This document shows, in pieces, positions 43,773 through 54,669 of a stretch of DNA of 64,000 nt (the stretch's first letter is position 1; the number at the start of each line of letters is the position of its first letter). The notes below the pieces were generated by a model that was not told the DNA's origin, ran no database searches, and saw only the letters and a program-made list of their open reading frames with translations. The stretch lies in contig JAYESD010000008.1 in NCBI GenBank assembly GCA_036927565.1, positions 125,205,498 to 125,269,497 on the forward strand. The letters run 5' to 3'. Source of the DNA: Tuctoria greenei (Eukaryota > Streptophyta > Magnoliopsida > Poales > Poaceae). The position numbers and the translations under genes are program-made.

Positions 43773-44984
43773 CATACTCATCTCAAATTCTCAACTCATC
43801 ATAGCTGAAAACATGGACACAAGATCATGAGAAGCACAACCGAAGATAATATCATCCACTTATATTTGAACGAATAATGAGTCCTTGTCATGCTTAAGAA
43901 CAAAAAGAGTTTTATTAACCTTGGCCATGGTAAACTCTTTTTCAAGTAAGAATGTTGTTAACCTATCATACCATACTCTAGGTGCTTGTTTGAGACCGTA
44001 CAAGGCTTTAGACAATTTGTAAACATGAGTAGGAAAATCTGGATTTTCAAAACCCAGTGGCTGCTTGACATAAACCTCCTCATCTATATAGATATTAAGA
44101 AAAGGACTTTTAACATCAATTTCATATAACCTGAAACCTTTAGATGCTGCAAAATCTAACAAAATTCTTATGGCTTCTAATCTAGCAACAGGAGCAAAAA
44201 TTTTTATGGCTTCATTTTGTGTGAAACCTTGAGCAACTAACCTAGCCTTATTCCTAACCACAACCTCATCCTCACTTTGTTTATTTTTAAACAACCATTT
44301 AGTTCCAATTATAGTGTGACCTTGAGGTGGAGGGACATGTTTCCAAACGTTATTTCTTTCGAAATTTCCTAACTCTTCTTGCATGGCAATAATCCAAGAT
44401 TCATTAGTGAGTGTGTGTGATATCTTTGGGTTCAAAAGAAGCAACAAAAGCAGAATGAGCGTGAGAGCTTGGATCGCAAAACCTGGACCGTGTGACTAGT
44501 TTGTGCAAGCTCCCAATGATTTATTACGGAGGATAACTTTTGAGGATTCGGAGGGGAGTAGACACTTCACAAGCTCCTTGTTCTTCATGTCCATCACAGA
44601 TAGAAGAACTTGTAGCTTGAGGACGATTTGTACCAGCTGCAGTAGTTGTTGGTGCTGGTTGTGGTGCAAAATCAGCAGCGTGATCAATGTCATTTGCTTC
44701 TAAATTTTTGGGCAGCGGCACCACTTTTTCGTCTTCAATGAAAATACCCCCCCCCCCCCTACTGATATGGATTTGGACTTGCAATATTAGTGCTAGTACC
44801 TGACTATCTTCATTAAAAGAAACCTTACAAGTCTCCACAATTTTGTTAGTGTCAAGTAAAAGCACACGGTAGCCTCTAGTATGAGATGGATAACCAAAAA
44901 ACATGCTACCAATAGATCTAGCTAAAAAATAAATAAAAATTACCATGTTTCTTAACAAAGAATTTACAGCCGAAGACCTGAAAG
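43773..44984 (-). pseudogene. pol: Copia A-type RT and linker fragment, second copy
   Basis: On the minus strand 44447-43860 encodes SWIIAMQEELGNFERNNVW, KLVAQGFTQ-type and DVKSPFLNIYIDEEVYVKQP sequence, and LYGLKQAPRVWYDRL, but the fragment stops before most of RNase H, where the copia B LTR begins. 44448-44984 holds the integrase-RT linker with a 13-bp C run near 44746-44758. The fragment corresponds to 22464-23670 and ends at the same base against the same Tat LTR. Confidence 0.85.
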
Positions 44985-45810
44985 TACCGGGTATCCCATG
45001 ATACCGCAAGAAGTGCAAGGGAGTTCCACCTGTCAAAGTTGAAGACTCCGTAGATCCCACATGTCACATGGCACTGGACCCACCTCCTTCATATGGGTAG
45101 CTCCGGAACTACCATGTGTAATATAAGATTGGAGCTAAACTCCCTACATAGAGGAGATCCATGCTTAACATGTGTATAGTGACCCAAGACCTAACCCCCA
45201 GTAGGGGGAAGCTCCAGTGCCACCATGTGTATAACAGCTCCGGACCTACCTCCCCGCGAGGGGAAGCTCCGGATCTGCCATGTGTTGAGCCTCCGGACCT
45301 ACGACACCAGCGGGAATATTGATGGATCTTCAACGCCACGAACATTCAAAGGACAACGATTGCTACAGTTGCAAGGCCTGATTATGTGCCATCAATACAA
45401 TATTTATGTCGCACGATCACAAGACCCTTAATACTGGTAATGCCACCATTAAGGTGCCATATCATGCTATGAGGGTACTTAAACACACTTAATTGTGTTT
45501 AAGGTAATAATAACCGTCGGGGCCACATGTCGGGCCAGGCAACTAATGTAACATCCATCACTTGGTCTATAAAAAGGATGTGCTCCATGATACAAAACAA
45601 CTGAGCTCATACGCACACAAGCACCAGTGAATCCTCAATACAACAAAACACACTCTGTGGAGTAGGGTATTACGCACAGGCGGACCGAACTACGTAATTA
45701 CTTTGTGTCATCATCTTGTCTAAGATCTCCACGCGCCCAAACTAAAACAAGAACCTCCGCAGGCTACAATTTAGTAGTGCGGGGGGAAGTGGTTTTCATA
45801 CGCTTCGAGA
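44985..45810 (+). repeat. 5' LTR of Tat element copy 2 (826 bp)
   Basis: Homologous to 23671-24497 throughout, roughly one change in ten bases in the first part by eye. Starts TACCGGGTATCCC and ends ..CGCTTCGAGA. TATA-like CTATAAAAAGG near 45568. Confidence 0.75.
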
Positions 45811-45812
45811 TT

Positions 45813-45831
45813 TGGTGCGCCAGGTAGGGGG
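45813..45831 (+). other. Primer binding site, Tat copy 2
   Basis: TGGTGCGCCAGGTAGGGGG; one C-to-T change from copy 1. Confidence 0.8.
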
Positions 45832-45848
45832 CGCCTGAGATCTCAAGA

Positions 45849-46873
45849 TGGTGAACTCTATCGCAAGATTGTCCAATGGCAACAACGCTGAGCAACCTGC
45901 GGGAGGGAATCCCTGCAACATTCAATAGCCAACAGCCACCATTGTTCATGCGAGCATCATGCCACCACCACCATCGACTGCTCCAGCAAAGAATGCTGGA
46001 CAGCAGGATGGAGTACTCGCATCGATCACGGTATCGATGAACAACAATATTGAGCACGCGCTTATTGTTGCGCGTACTCTGCTCCAACGTCCAGCTCTTC
46101 TAGGAGCACCCTAGGGTGCGATGAAGCAGTGGAGGGCTGATGTCGAACATCTGGTTGAAGCTGCATCCGATGGCATCAGCAATCAAGGTCCTGCTCCTTT
46201 GGGGCAGGCACCTTCACATCGTCGGATCTTGTCAGGAAGACTTAGTCCGCAAGCTTCACAGCACAGGAGACATGTTGTGTCCCAACAAGTGACATCGTTT
46301 CCTTCCGAGGCACGTCGCACCCATAATGCATCGAGGCTCTCGACACATGAACTGCGGTCAGAGCTCGACCGCCGTTACCGAAAGCAGAATGGCTGCGTCC
46401 ACATCGAGCGTGCTCGTGAGAGGCGAGAAGCTCAGGACAACCCTGCTCCTTTGGGAGTAGGAGGAGGCTATTCTGCCCTAGCCATGCATCTACGCATGGT
46501 CTGCTGACCCAAGAAGTTTTGGCCTCATTTGCTCGAAAAATTTGATGGAGCCATCAACCCCGCCGAATTCCCGCAAATCTACTCCACCGCTATACTTGCG
46601 GCAGGGGGCAATGAGGTTGTGATGGACAATTATTTCCCTGTGGCTTTGACTGTGACCGCCGGGTCCTGGTTCATGAGTATCTCGCCTGACTCCATCAATA
46701 GTTGGGCGGAGATCTGCCAACAGTTCACCGCCAACTTCGGGAGCTCATACACCCGACCCGGCCCTAAACTGGACATTTTTGCTGCTCAGCAGAAATCGGG
46801 AGAGTCGTTGCGATCCTTTATCCAACGATTCTCTCATGTATGAAATACCACCCCTTCTATCTCGAATGCTTCT
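45849..46873 (+). pseudogene. gag: Gag of Tat element copy 2
   Basis: ATG 45849 starts the same Ser/Asn-rich N-terminus, stopped by TAG near 45927. Frames 46121-46507 (QWRADVEHLVEAASDGIS, LRSELDRRYRKQNGCVHIE) and 46529-46843 (LEKFDGAINPAEFPQIYSTA, NSWAEICQQFTANFGSSYTR, ESLRSFIQRFSHV) follow. A stop at 46503 and TGA at 46842 break it. The sequence is cut at 46873 by copia C; the 5-mer CTTCT (46869-46873) is the candidate target duplication. The uninterrupted paralog at 33061-33080 continues with ..TCTTCTGTTATTG. Confidence 0.8.
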
Positions 46874-48376
46874 TGAAAGTGCATCTAGGAATCCCTTGTG
46901 GGTTTTGGATGATTTATGACAAGCAAATGAGATGCTAAACACTTTGTTGAGATGAGCACAAGTTCTAATGAGAAAATAAGCAAGGTGCCAAAAAGAAGGG
47001 AGAATGAGGAGAAATGTGGAAAAGAGCTCATGGAACAAGTGTAGTAGATCATTGTGTATGGAGTGTGTTAAGGAAACACACCCCAAGATCTCAAGCACAA
47101 ATAATCACACACATTGCACAAGTTTATACAGGACCGGACTAGTCCGACTGACACCAGACTAGTCCGATATCTTTCTGCACAACATTGGACAAGTCCGATA
47201 TCAACACGGACTAGTATAATATCTCTCTGACAAGAATCGGACTAGTCCTCTCTAGTGCGGACTAGTCCTCCAAACACTTCACTAGTTGCACAAAATCGGA
47301 CAAGTCCGATATTAGCACAGACTAGTCCGAAAAACCCTCTGACCTAAATCGGACAAGTCCTCCAAGTGCGGACTTGTCCCCTATTCGCTTAGGGTTTCAC
47401 GTTTCCGGACAAGTCCGATATCTACCGGACTAGTCCGAAGATTTCCAGAAGCGAAATCGGACAAGTACGCTTCTAGTCGGACTTTTCGATATTTCAGGAC
47501 ACCAAGGGTTTGCTACACACAGCACACCGGACTTGTATGGTGTCCACCACGGACTAGTCCGATCTTTCTGAACCCTAACGATTAATTTTGGGAACCCCAT
47601 ATGAATAGGTGTACACGACCCATCTTTCACAACTCTCGACCCCCTACGCCGTCATACCTCCCAAGAGCCTAAAAAACACATCTCTCCATGAAATCAAACG
47701 CAACAAAAATCAATCCCTTGAGGATACACTTTGGATCATTGGAGAGACATGGTTCATCACTCATTGAGCTCTTGGTTTGATTCCCTAACACACTCCTGTG
47801 GTTTTTCATTGTAATCTTTCGAGTGTGTTCTTGGTGGAGTTCTTGTTGTAATCATGTGCCCTCAACGTGTGAGAAGGCCCCTTGAATTTGGTTATTTGCC
47901 CTTTATGATAAGTGAAGAGGATTGGCCTCTGTGGCGATCCGACGAGGGTAGGGTTGGAGAAGACCCTGTCCTTTTGTGGACTCCTCAACATGGATGTAGG
48001 TTGCCTGTGTGGGAACTGAACCATGAGATAAAGTGCTTGTTTTCTTACTTTGCGCTCATCGTTCTTATACATCATATCAATCTAGGGTTTCAATCAATCT
48101 TGCATACTTTATGTTGAAACATTGAATATAAGATTGACTTGTGGTATATCCTAGTTCATAATCGTGTAACACTTCAATTACAAGTATATTTTTGCTGCAT
48201 ACATCCTAGGATCAAGATAATCGATCAAATTTGATAAACCTAGACGGTATACATCAGACTAGTCCGCACACTCGACCAGACTAGTCCGATATCTCGAGAT
48301 TTGATCTGGTTGTTAAGTGTTGCAGGTTCCGACAAAATTCAAAAAGGCCTATTCACCCCCCTCTAGGCCACATTCA
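46874..48376 (+). repeat. 5' LTR of copia C (1503 bp)
   Basis: Starts TGAAAGTGCATCTAGG and ends ..GCCACATTCA before the PBS. It is packed with near-palindromic CGGACTAGTCCG / CGGACAAGTCCG motifs (47130-47580, and two more near 48256-48290). No partner LTR is in the window. Confidence 0.85.
47130..47580. repeat. Cluster of CGGACWAGTCCG palindromes in U3 of copia C
   Basis: About 17 copies of a 12-14 bp near-palindrome (GGACTAGTCC, GGACAAGTCC, variants) occur in 450 bp, irregularly spaced (about 15-45 bp), many followed by GATATC. They lie upstream of the probable transcription start. Such clustered palindromes could bind a dimeric factor or be a replication by-product; the role is unknown. 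Confidence 0.8.
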
Positions 48377-48378
48377 AT

Positions 48379-48390
48379 TGGTATCAGAGC
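48379..48390 (+). other. Primer binding site of copia C
   Basis: TGGTATCAGAGC, a perfect initiator Met-tRNA site two bases after the LTR. Confidence 0.9.
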
Positions 48391-48429
48391 TAGGTTCTTA
48401 AAGAAGGAGACTAATCGCTCGAAGAGATC

Positions 48430-49463
48430 ATGTCGGACATGAAGGACGTACACAAGAGCAACAACCAAGAGAAGGTTGATCAAGACAAGAACCAAAAATT
48501 GGAGAAGCTCCTCGAGGCCCATTTAAGACTTTGAGGATGACGATGAGGAGACGCTGGAACTCAAGGCGCTCGTAAGGAAGAAAACCCTTTCCAAGGGAAT
48601 GGTGAACATCTAAGATGAGAACAAAAAGAAAGGGAGTAGTCACACCGACTACTCCCGATATCCTTTTAATTATGATCGCCTAAATTCTAACAGTAATAAT
48701 ACTTGGAAAAGCCCCACACTTTAATGGCAATGACTACTCAATGTGGAGGTAAAACATGAAAATGCATTTGATTTCTCTCAATCCAAGTTTGTGGCACATT
48801 GTATGCACAGGAATAGATATCCTTGAGGATAATGAGGAGCTCACCCCTAGCCAAGAGCAAGCGATCCATCAAAACGCCCAAGCTGCTGCAGTCATTACTT
48901 CATCGCTCAGTCGGGATGAGTATAAAAAGGTGGATGGACTAGAGATCGCGAAGGAGATATGGGATACATTGCAAACAGCACATGAAGGCGATCGTCATGT
49001 GCGAGAAGGGAAGATCAAGATGATTGAAGGCGAGCTAGGAAGATTTGCCATCAAAGAAGATGGGTCACCACAAGACCTGTACAACCGACTAAAGACACTC
49101 ATCAACAATGTGCGAGCATACGGAAGCAAGAAGTGGAACAACCATGAGGTAGTGAAGCTCATTCTTAGATCCTTCATGCCTCGCAATGTTACCTTGTGCT
49201 TGATGATACGAGAACGCCCCGGGTACAAGAAGATAACCCCGGATGAGCTACTTGGGAAAATCATCAACTTTGAGATGATGGAAAAACAAGCCAAACATGT
49301 TAAGGAAATTGCCGATCTCATCTCGGCAAAGAAGAAACGGGTCGCTCTAAAGTCCACCCTTAAGCCCGTGTCTAAAGAAGCTCGAGAAGCTCAACTAGAA
49401 GAAGACGGTGATGATGAGAGCAGTGACTTGGATGAAGATGACATGATACTATTCATGAAGTAA
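48430..49463 (+). pseudogene. gag: Gag core of copia C
   Basis: ATG 48430 (MSDMKDVHKSNNQEK..) is stopped by TGA near 48535 and followed by shifted pieces. 48756-49463 is open for 235 residues with the UBN2-type gag core: LWHIVCTGIDILEDNEELT, EIAKEIWDTLQTAHEGDRHV, LYNRLKTLINNVRAYGSKKW, KLILRSFMPRNVTLCLMIR, then an acidic segment DDESSDLDEDDMILFMK ended by TAA 49461-49463. Confidence 0.8.
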
Positions 49464-50087
49464 TTCAAGAGAATGATGAAGAAGACACAAGGTGCTAAAT
49501 CAAGTGAAGGAAAGTACAAGGAAAGATCAAAACCAAAGTTGAGGCGGGCATGCTATAACTATGGTGAGTATAGCCACTTTATAGTTGACTGCCTATATGA
49601 AGAGAATAAGAAGAAGACCAAAGAAGTGAAGCCTCAACCCAAGAAGTTCTTCAAGAAGAAGAAGAAGCAAGCTGAACAAGCACATCTTGGGAATGAATGG
49701 GACTCAAATGATGAGTCCTCATCCGAAGAAGATAAGGAGATGGCTAGCATGGCCATCGAAAAGGCATCCATGAAGCCCACTCTCTTCCCCACTCTTGGCA
49801 CACGAAAGGGGAACGTCACTTGCCTCATGGCAAAGGAATGTAAACACAAGGTAACTACCAAATCCTCTTTTGTGCATTCCTATTCCAGTGATAGTGAAAT
49901 TAATAGTGATAATGAAGATATGCTCATTGGGTTAGATAAGAAAACAGCAAAAAAAATGAAATTTTTACTTGATCAACTTGTTGAGAAGGAGAAGTTGATA
50001 CATCATCAAGAATACATGATTATCTCCCAAAAGGAGGAATATGTTGAACTTGACAAGCTTCTAGAACTTGAAAAGGAGTGAAGCAAG
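49464..50087 (+). pseudogene. gag: Gag C-terminal region of copia C: zinc knuckle and coiled coil
   Basis: Frame 49473-50081 (202 residues) continues after the stop in the same frame. The zinc knuckle is CYNYGEYSHFIVDC; the second Cys of C-x2-C is Tyr (TAT), a likely G-to-A change. It is followed by a Lys-rich segment, an acidic Ser-rich part, and a coiled coil (LLDQLVEKEKLIHHQEYMII) leading to a stop near 50081. Confidence 0.75.
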
Positions 50088-50840
50088 TCACTAGAGCTTG
50101 AATTAGCTTCAAGCAAGGAAGCTTGCTTGGAGTTAAGTGACTCAAATGCTACAATCAAGGACAAACTTGCTAACCTCATCAAGGTTAACAAGATCCTTGA
50201 AGTGTAAGTTGAGTCACTCAAGCAAGATGACCCTTCAACCTCTTCAAGTTCACCTTCTCAACCCATTAAAACTGAAGTTGCTTCTACTTGTACATGTGGT
50301 AAAGTTGACACCAGGTTGAAAGACAAGTCAACCTCCACCAAGGACAAGCATCCTTCACAAAATGACATATTTGACAAGGAGAAGATCAAATATGCACGTA
50401 GCGCATACTTGGTAACAAGACCTCCAAATGTCAAATATGGCATTGGTTACTCTTATGGTGACAAGCAACATGCTAGAAGCCATAAGAATGACAAGGAGAG
50501 CAATGCCTTTGTAAAGGGAAGACCCTCTCAAACTGGAAAGTCCAAAGTTAACACATTTAACACACATGAACACCGGACTAGTCCGATCGCGGTCCGGACA
50601 AGTTCGGTCCTCCGGACAAGTCCGATCTCCCAGACTAGTCCTGTTTGTAAAAAACAACAGTTGCTATTTAGAACTTTTGATGCATCTTATGTATTAATGA
50701 GAAGTAATATTGGTAAGATTTATGCTCATTATGTATGGCCACGCCATGGGAACACCAAGTCTCATGTGTGGGTGCCCAAATCCCTTGTGACTAACCTAAA
50801 AGAACCCATGCAAGCTTGGGAACCTAAAACCAAGGCATGA
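50088..50840 (+). pseudogene. Spacer between gag and protease of copia C
   Basis: Coiled-coil sequence continues to a TAA near 50205, then 50316-50840 is open: a Lys-rich part, RSAYLVTRPPNVKYGIGYSY, and a segment in which the CGGACTAGTCCG-type motif of the LTR reappears as coding sequence (50574-50640, reading HRTSPIAVRTSSVLRTSPIS). It ends with YVWPRHGNTKSHVWVPKS just before the protease. Confidence 0.65.
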
Positions 50841-51345
50841 TTCGTTTTTGTAGGCCTATTCCTCCGGTGGATCAAAATGGGTGCTAGACAGTGGCTGCAC
50901 CAACCATATGACCGGAGAAAGAAGGATGTTCGTTGAATATGAAGCAAATGAGCATCCAAGCGAGGGCATCTATTTTGGAGACAATAGTCAAGGAAGGGTA
51001 CTCGGTACCGGTAAAATTGCCATATCATCCAAACACACTCTTTCTCATGTATTACATGTTGATTCCTTAGATTATAACCTGCTGTCCATATCTCAATTAT
51101 GTGACAAATGTTATAATTGCTTGTTCACTAACGAGGGTGTGACCATCTCTAGAAGGAGTGATGGTTCCATTGCATTCAAGGGTATGTTAAAGGGAAAGCT
51201 TTACCTTGTTGACTTCAGCAAAGATAAAGTCGAACTGGACACATGCTTGATTGCAAAGACCAACATGGATTGGCTGTGCCATAGACGGCTCGCGCATGTT
51301 GGTATGAGGAATCTTCAAAAACTCCTCAAGGGCGACCACATATGA
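50841..51345 (+). pseudogene. pol: Protease and GAG-pre-integrase of copia C
   Basis: WVLDSGCTNHMTGERRMF contains the intact aspartic protease DSG site (about 50878-50890). It continues with GDNSQGRVLGTGKIAI, LDYNLLSISQLC and the pre-integrase DWLCHRRLAHVGMRNLQKLL. TGA at 51343-51345 interrupts the frame, which then resumes (GLKDVVFEKEWPCSACQAGK), consistent with a CGA-to-TGA change. Confidence 0.85.
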
Positions 51346-52209
51346 GGTTTGAAGGATGTTGTTTTTGAGAAAGAATGGCCTTGTAGCGCGTGCCAAGCCG
51401 GGAAGCAAGTTGGAGCACCCCATCACGCGAAGAACGTCATGACTACAACAAGACCGCTTGAGCTACTTCACATCACATGGACTTATTCGGTCCAATTGCC
51501 TACATAAGCATCGGCGGTAACAAATATGGTTTAGTAATTGTCGATGATTTTTCTCGCTTCACTTGGGTTTTCTTTTTACATAATAAGGCAGAAACACAAG
51601 GAATCTTGAAGAAAATTTTCAAGCGTACTAAAAAAGAGTTTTCATTGACAATCAAGAACATTTGAAGCGACAACGACACAGAGTTCAAGAACACGCAAGT
51701 TGAGGAGTACCTAGATGAAGAAGGCATAAAGCATGAGTTTTCAACTCCTTACTCCCCTCAACAAAATGGAGTTGCCGAAAGGAAGAACCGAACCCTCATA
51801 GAGATGGCGAGAACAATGCTCGATGAGTACAAGACCTCGGATCGATTTTGGGCAGAAGCAGTCAACACAGCTTGCTCCATAAATCGACTTTATCTTCACG
51901 GACTACTCAAGAAAACATCTTATGAGTTACTCAACAGTAACAAGCCTAATATTTCATATTTTTTAGTTTTCGGTTCCAAATGCTATATTTTGAACAAGAA
52001 GCCCAGGACTTCAAAGTTTGCTCCGAAGTCTGATGAAGGTTTCTTGCTTGGTTATGATTCAAACACTTACGCCTATCGTGTGTTCAACAAGGCCTCCAGA
52101 CTTGTTGAAGTAGCACGTGACGTAGTGTTCGATGAAACTAATGGCTCCCAAAAGGAGCAAGTTGATCCATGTGTGCTAGATAGAGAAGAAGCTCCGTGTC
52201 AAGCATTGA
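51346..52209 (+). pseudogene. pol: Integrase of copia C, cut by the array
   Basis: Zinc-binding Cys pair CSACQAGK, then a frameshift near 51470, MDLFGPIAYISIGGNKYG (first catalytic Asp), VIVDDFSRFTWVFFLHNK, a TGA near 51663 just before SDNDTEFKN (second Asp) and PQQNGVAERKNRTLIEMART (Glu). Frame 51804-52223 continues through FGSKCYILNKKPRTSKF and GYDSNTYAYRVFNKASR to ..CQALMIG. The array begins at 52210, so the last codons of that frame belong to the inserted LTR. Confidence 0.85.
52205..52209. other. Target-site duplication, left (ATTGA)
   Basis: ATTGA at 52205-52209 matches ATTGA at 63706-63710. The copia C pol frame resumes on the right side, so the array as a whole occupies one insertion site. 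Confidence 0.85.
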
Positions 52210-53362
52210 TGATAGGAAAATGAGTCCCGATCTTCCGATAGGTAATGGATAGGTCGATTGATGTGGAGATCTCGACGTTGATGATCCGAGGCTCTCGAGT
52301 AGAACACGAAAAACCCCTGCAATCACTACACCACCACTCCGTTGGTTATCAACCATGCTGCACACGCTTGACCTCGCCAAGAAGGCTAATCCCTGCAAGT
52401 GCAACCGAGAACACAAGCAAGAACGTAGAAGAAGCAATCTGAAATTGCTGAATTGGGGTTTCACAAACCGATAAACGGCGATATTATTGATCTAAGCAAA
52501 ACCCAATTGTTCATGGTGGCTACTATGGAGTATATATAGGTGGGAGGACGTCCAAGGGGGTGTTGGGGTCGTGACCTAACCGTAACACACGAAAATAATG
52601 GACTTAGACTTGATACAAGACCTAATGGCCCAATACGGTGGCGCAGCACCCTGACAGATTCTGTACTTGATTTTGTTTCGACGATTCCCGTCGACTCCAA
52701 ATGAATTTTGACATGGGACCGGCTCCATTGGAAAGTTTATCCTCTCCCCTTTCCGTGCATATGTAGAACGTCCAGAACGGAGTTCGTATGCATCCTGGTC
52801 ATCCGTTTTAGTGCGTACTGCTCCTGGACTCCGAGTTGGATACGATTTGGAGTTTGGTTCGGTTTCCATCTTCTTTGAACGAATTCTCTGGTCTTCCACG
52901 TCCCTAATACTCCCTCCAAGTACTCCTTAAACCTCTCCATGGATCCTAATCACAAATAAATCATTAAGTAGCAATCTATGCTCAAAAACATATAAGGAAA
53001 TATATAAGAACGAGTTCACCTATGAAATTAATTGTTGTGTATGAACTCTATTGATTGCATCTTGTATGTTCAATGGAGTGTTGTTTGTATCCATAGAAGT
53101 GATGTCCTCATCATCCTCCTCTTTTTGAATTGGAGTCGTCCTCGACTCAAGTTCATCTTCTATTATGTGTTGGTCCAAATGTGCAACGCCATAAAATCTT
53201 TTTGTATGCATGAATAGAGGAGACCAAGGTGGTGGACGACATAGTGCGCCATCTTGATCTTGTCCATCAAATAAGAGTGCACATTCACTTGAGCCAGGAT
53301 CCCAAACAAATAAACATTGTGCCATGTTTATTTGTGCAATGATAATATGTATGATCTCATCA
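52210..53362 (-). repeat. LTR-a, outer 3' LTR (1153 bp)
   Basis: TATA box CCTATATATA on the minus strand at 52531-52540. The stretch 52221-52460 matches the U5 side of the CRM-like LTR (for example TTGATAACCAACGGAG and TCTTGGCGAGGTCAAGC). The outermost about 250 bp (53362-53110) correspond not to the CRM-like LTR but to the pol region before its PPT, so this LTR begins further upstream than that of its autonomous relative. The Gag-fusion frame ends in it at a TAG at 53020. Confidence 0.85.
52531..52540 (-). promoter_or_regulatory. TATA box of LTR-a
   Basis: CCTATATATA on the minus strand, also present in LTR-d near 62874-62883. It is absent from LTR-b and LTR-c. Confidence 0.6.
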
Positions 53363-54656
53363 TTCTCCCCTTCTTTATGACAAGCCGTCGTCGGCTTGCT
53401 CGTATGTCGAGGAAAAAGGATTGCTTTGGGGGTAGAATGAACACTGTCCATATTGCACAACCGCAATGAACAATGCTTCTTTTTTATTTGTTGTCCTTGC
53501 TGCAATAAAAAAATGCTAGAAAAACTTGATAATAAATTATTAGTGTTAGTGCATCCATTCATTTCACCATGTTGTTGCACCACAAAAAGAGCTTGCACAT
53601 TTGAACATATGTAAACTTTATGCACCATAAATTCACCACTATCTTCATAGTTGCCTATAGCATGAAAAATATTTCTACTTAATAAAGGCAATTCAGATTG
53701 TGAAAATATTCTCCTCTCTATAATATTTAGATCACAAAGAGTGTCAAATTCAATATAACCCAAAGTATTTAGAGAAGACAAAAATTTCAGCTCATCATTT
53801 TCAGCAGTAGCGGTGATCAAATTATGAATTTCAGAACAAGTAGGTGAATCTAAAACACAATCACCTTGTACATTAACTTGTTCTTGCATAGGTATAATAG
53901 AGTTATCAGCACACAACTCTTTCGTAGCGCAACGATCAGTAGGAAAATCAACATGTGACAATGGTGTATAAATAAACAATTCTAATAGTTGCTCCTCGAA
54001 AATAGCATGATTGGTGGAAAATTCAGAACATCCCAAAACTTCTCACCTTCTGTATTTGTAGAATGTTTTGCCTTACCATTTTCAGCAGTGATTTTGAGTG
54101 CATTATGAGTTGATCCATCTAAAATTTCACAATTGTTGTCAAAAGCCTCGTTCTCTTTTGCATCATCTATATGATTTTCTATATTGTCCTGCAAAACGTT
54201 AGACACAAAAGGAGGTCCAACAAGAAATTTCTCCTCAAATTGCTGAATTTCTTCTTTGCACATAGATACATTAGCAAAAGTTTCTCGCATAAGAATTTTT
54301 GTTTCTTTCCATGTTCGAGGTTTTTCTAATTCATTTAAATTGTTCCACAAGGTTAATGCACAATCTACTAATGCACTTGCAACATTTCTAATCTTCCTCC
54401 TCTCACACATATGACATTTTCCAAAAAGTTTATCCAACTCTATTTCCGAAGCAATATATTCATCATAACCAAGACCATCAAAAGAAGGAAAAGATGGGAG
54501 AATGTAATTACTTATTGTTGAAGGAGTTGTAAATGTGGTCTGAACGTCATGTGCAACCTTGGTTGATGTTTGATTTTTAGTGAGCAACTCCATAGTCATT
54601 TTCATCATGTCCATCATCTCAGCATATAATGCATGATTCTTGCTTTTACCTGACAT
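53020..54656 (-). pseudogene. gag: Gag-fusion frame of internal-a, extending into LTR-a
   Basis: Start ATG at 54656 (MSGKSKNHALYAEMMDMMK). The Gag-like half runs to about 53982 (YDEYIASEIELDKLFGKCHM, SALVDCALTLWNNL, PRTWKETKILMRETFANVS), shifts frame near 54000, and continues 54036-53020 with GYIEFDTLCDL, SELPLLSRNIFHAIGNYED, QQGQQIKKKHCSLRLCNMDS and CLFVWDPGSSECALLF. It crosses the PPT (53363-53376) and enters the LTR to DELESRTTPIQ..DEDITSM. It is more diverged than internal-b and -c, especially after the gag core. Confidence 0.75.
53363..53376 (-). other. Polypurine tract of internal-a
   Basis: AAAGAAGGGGAGAA on the minus strand, directly before the LTR start TGATGAGATCATAC. Equivalent sites: 56714-56727 and 60059-60072. 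Confidence 0.75.
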
Positions 54657-54669
54657 TGTTAGTAGCAAA

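Noticed and set aside
44746..44758. 13-bp C run, and the 11-bp G run at 42186
   Set aside because: Homopolymers that vary between copies; likely slippage or sequencing uncertainty, and not a feature by themselves.
47130..47580. Possible satellite array
   Set aside because: The motifs are short, irregularly spaced palindromes, and the sequence between them is unique; better described as a motif cluster.
47806..48117. Overlapping frames at the end of the copia C LTR
   Set aside because: They lie in the R/U5 part upstream of the PBS. No domain and no conservation evidence.
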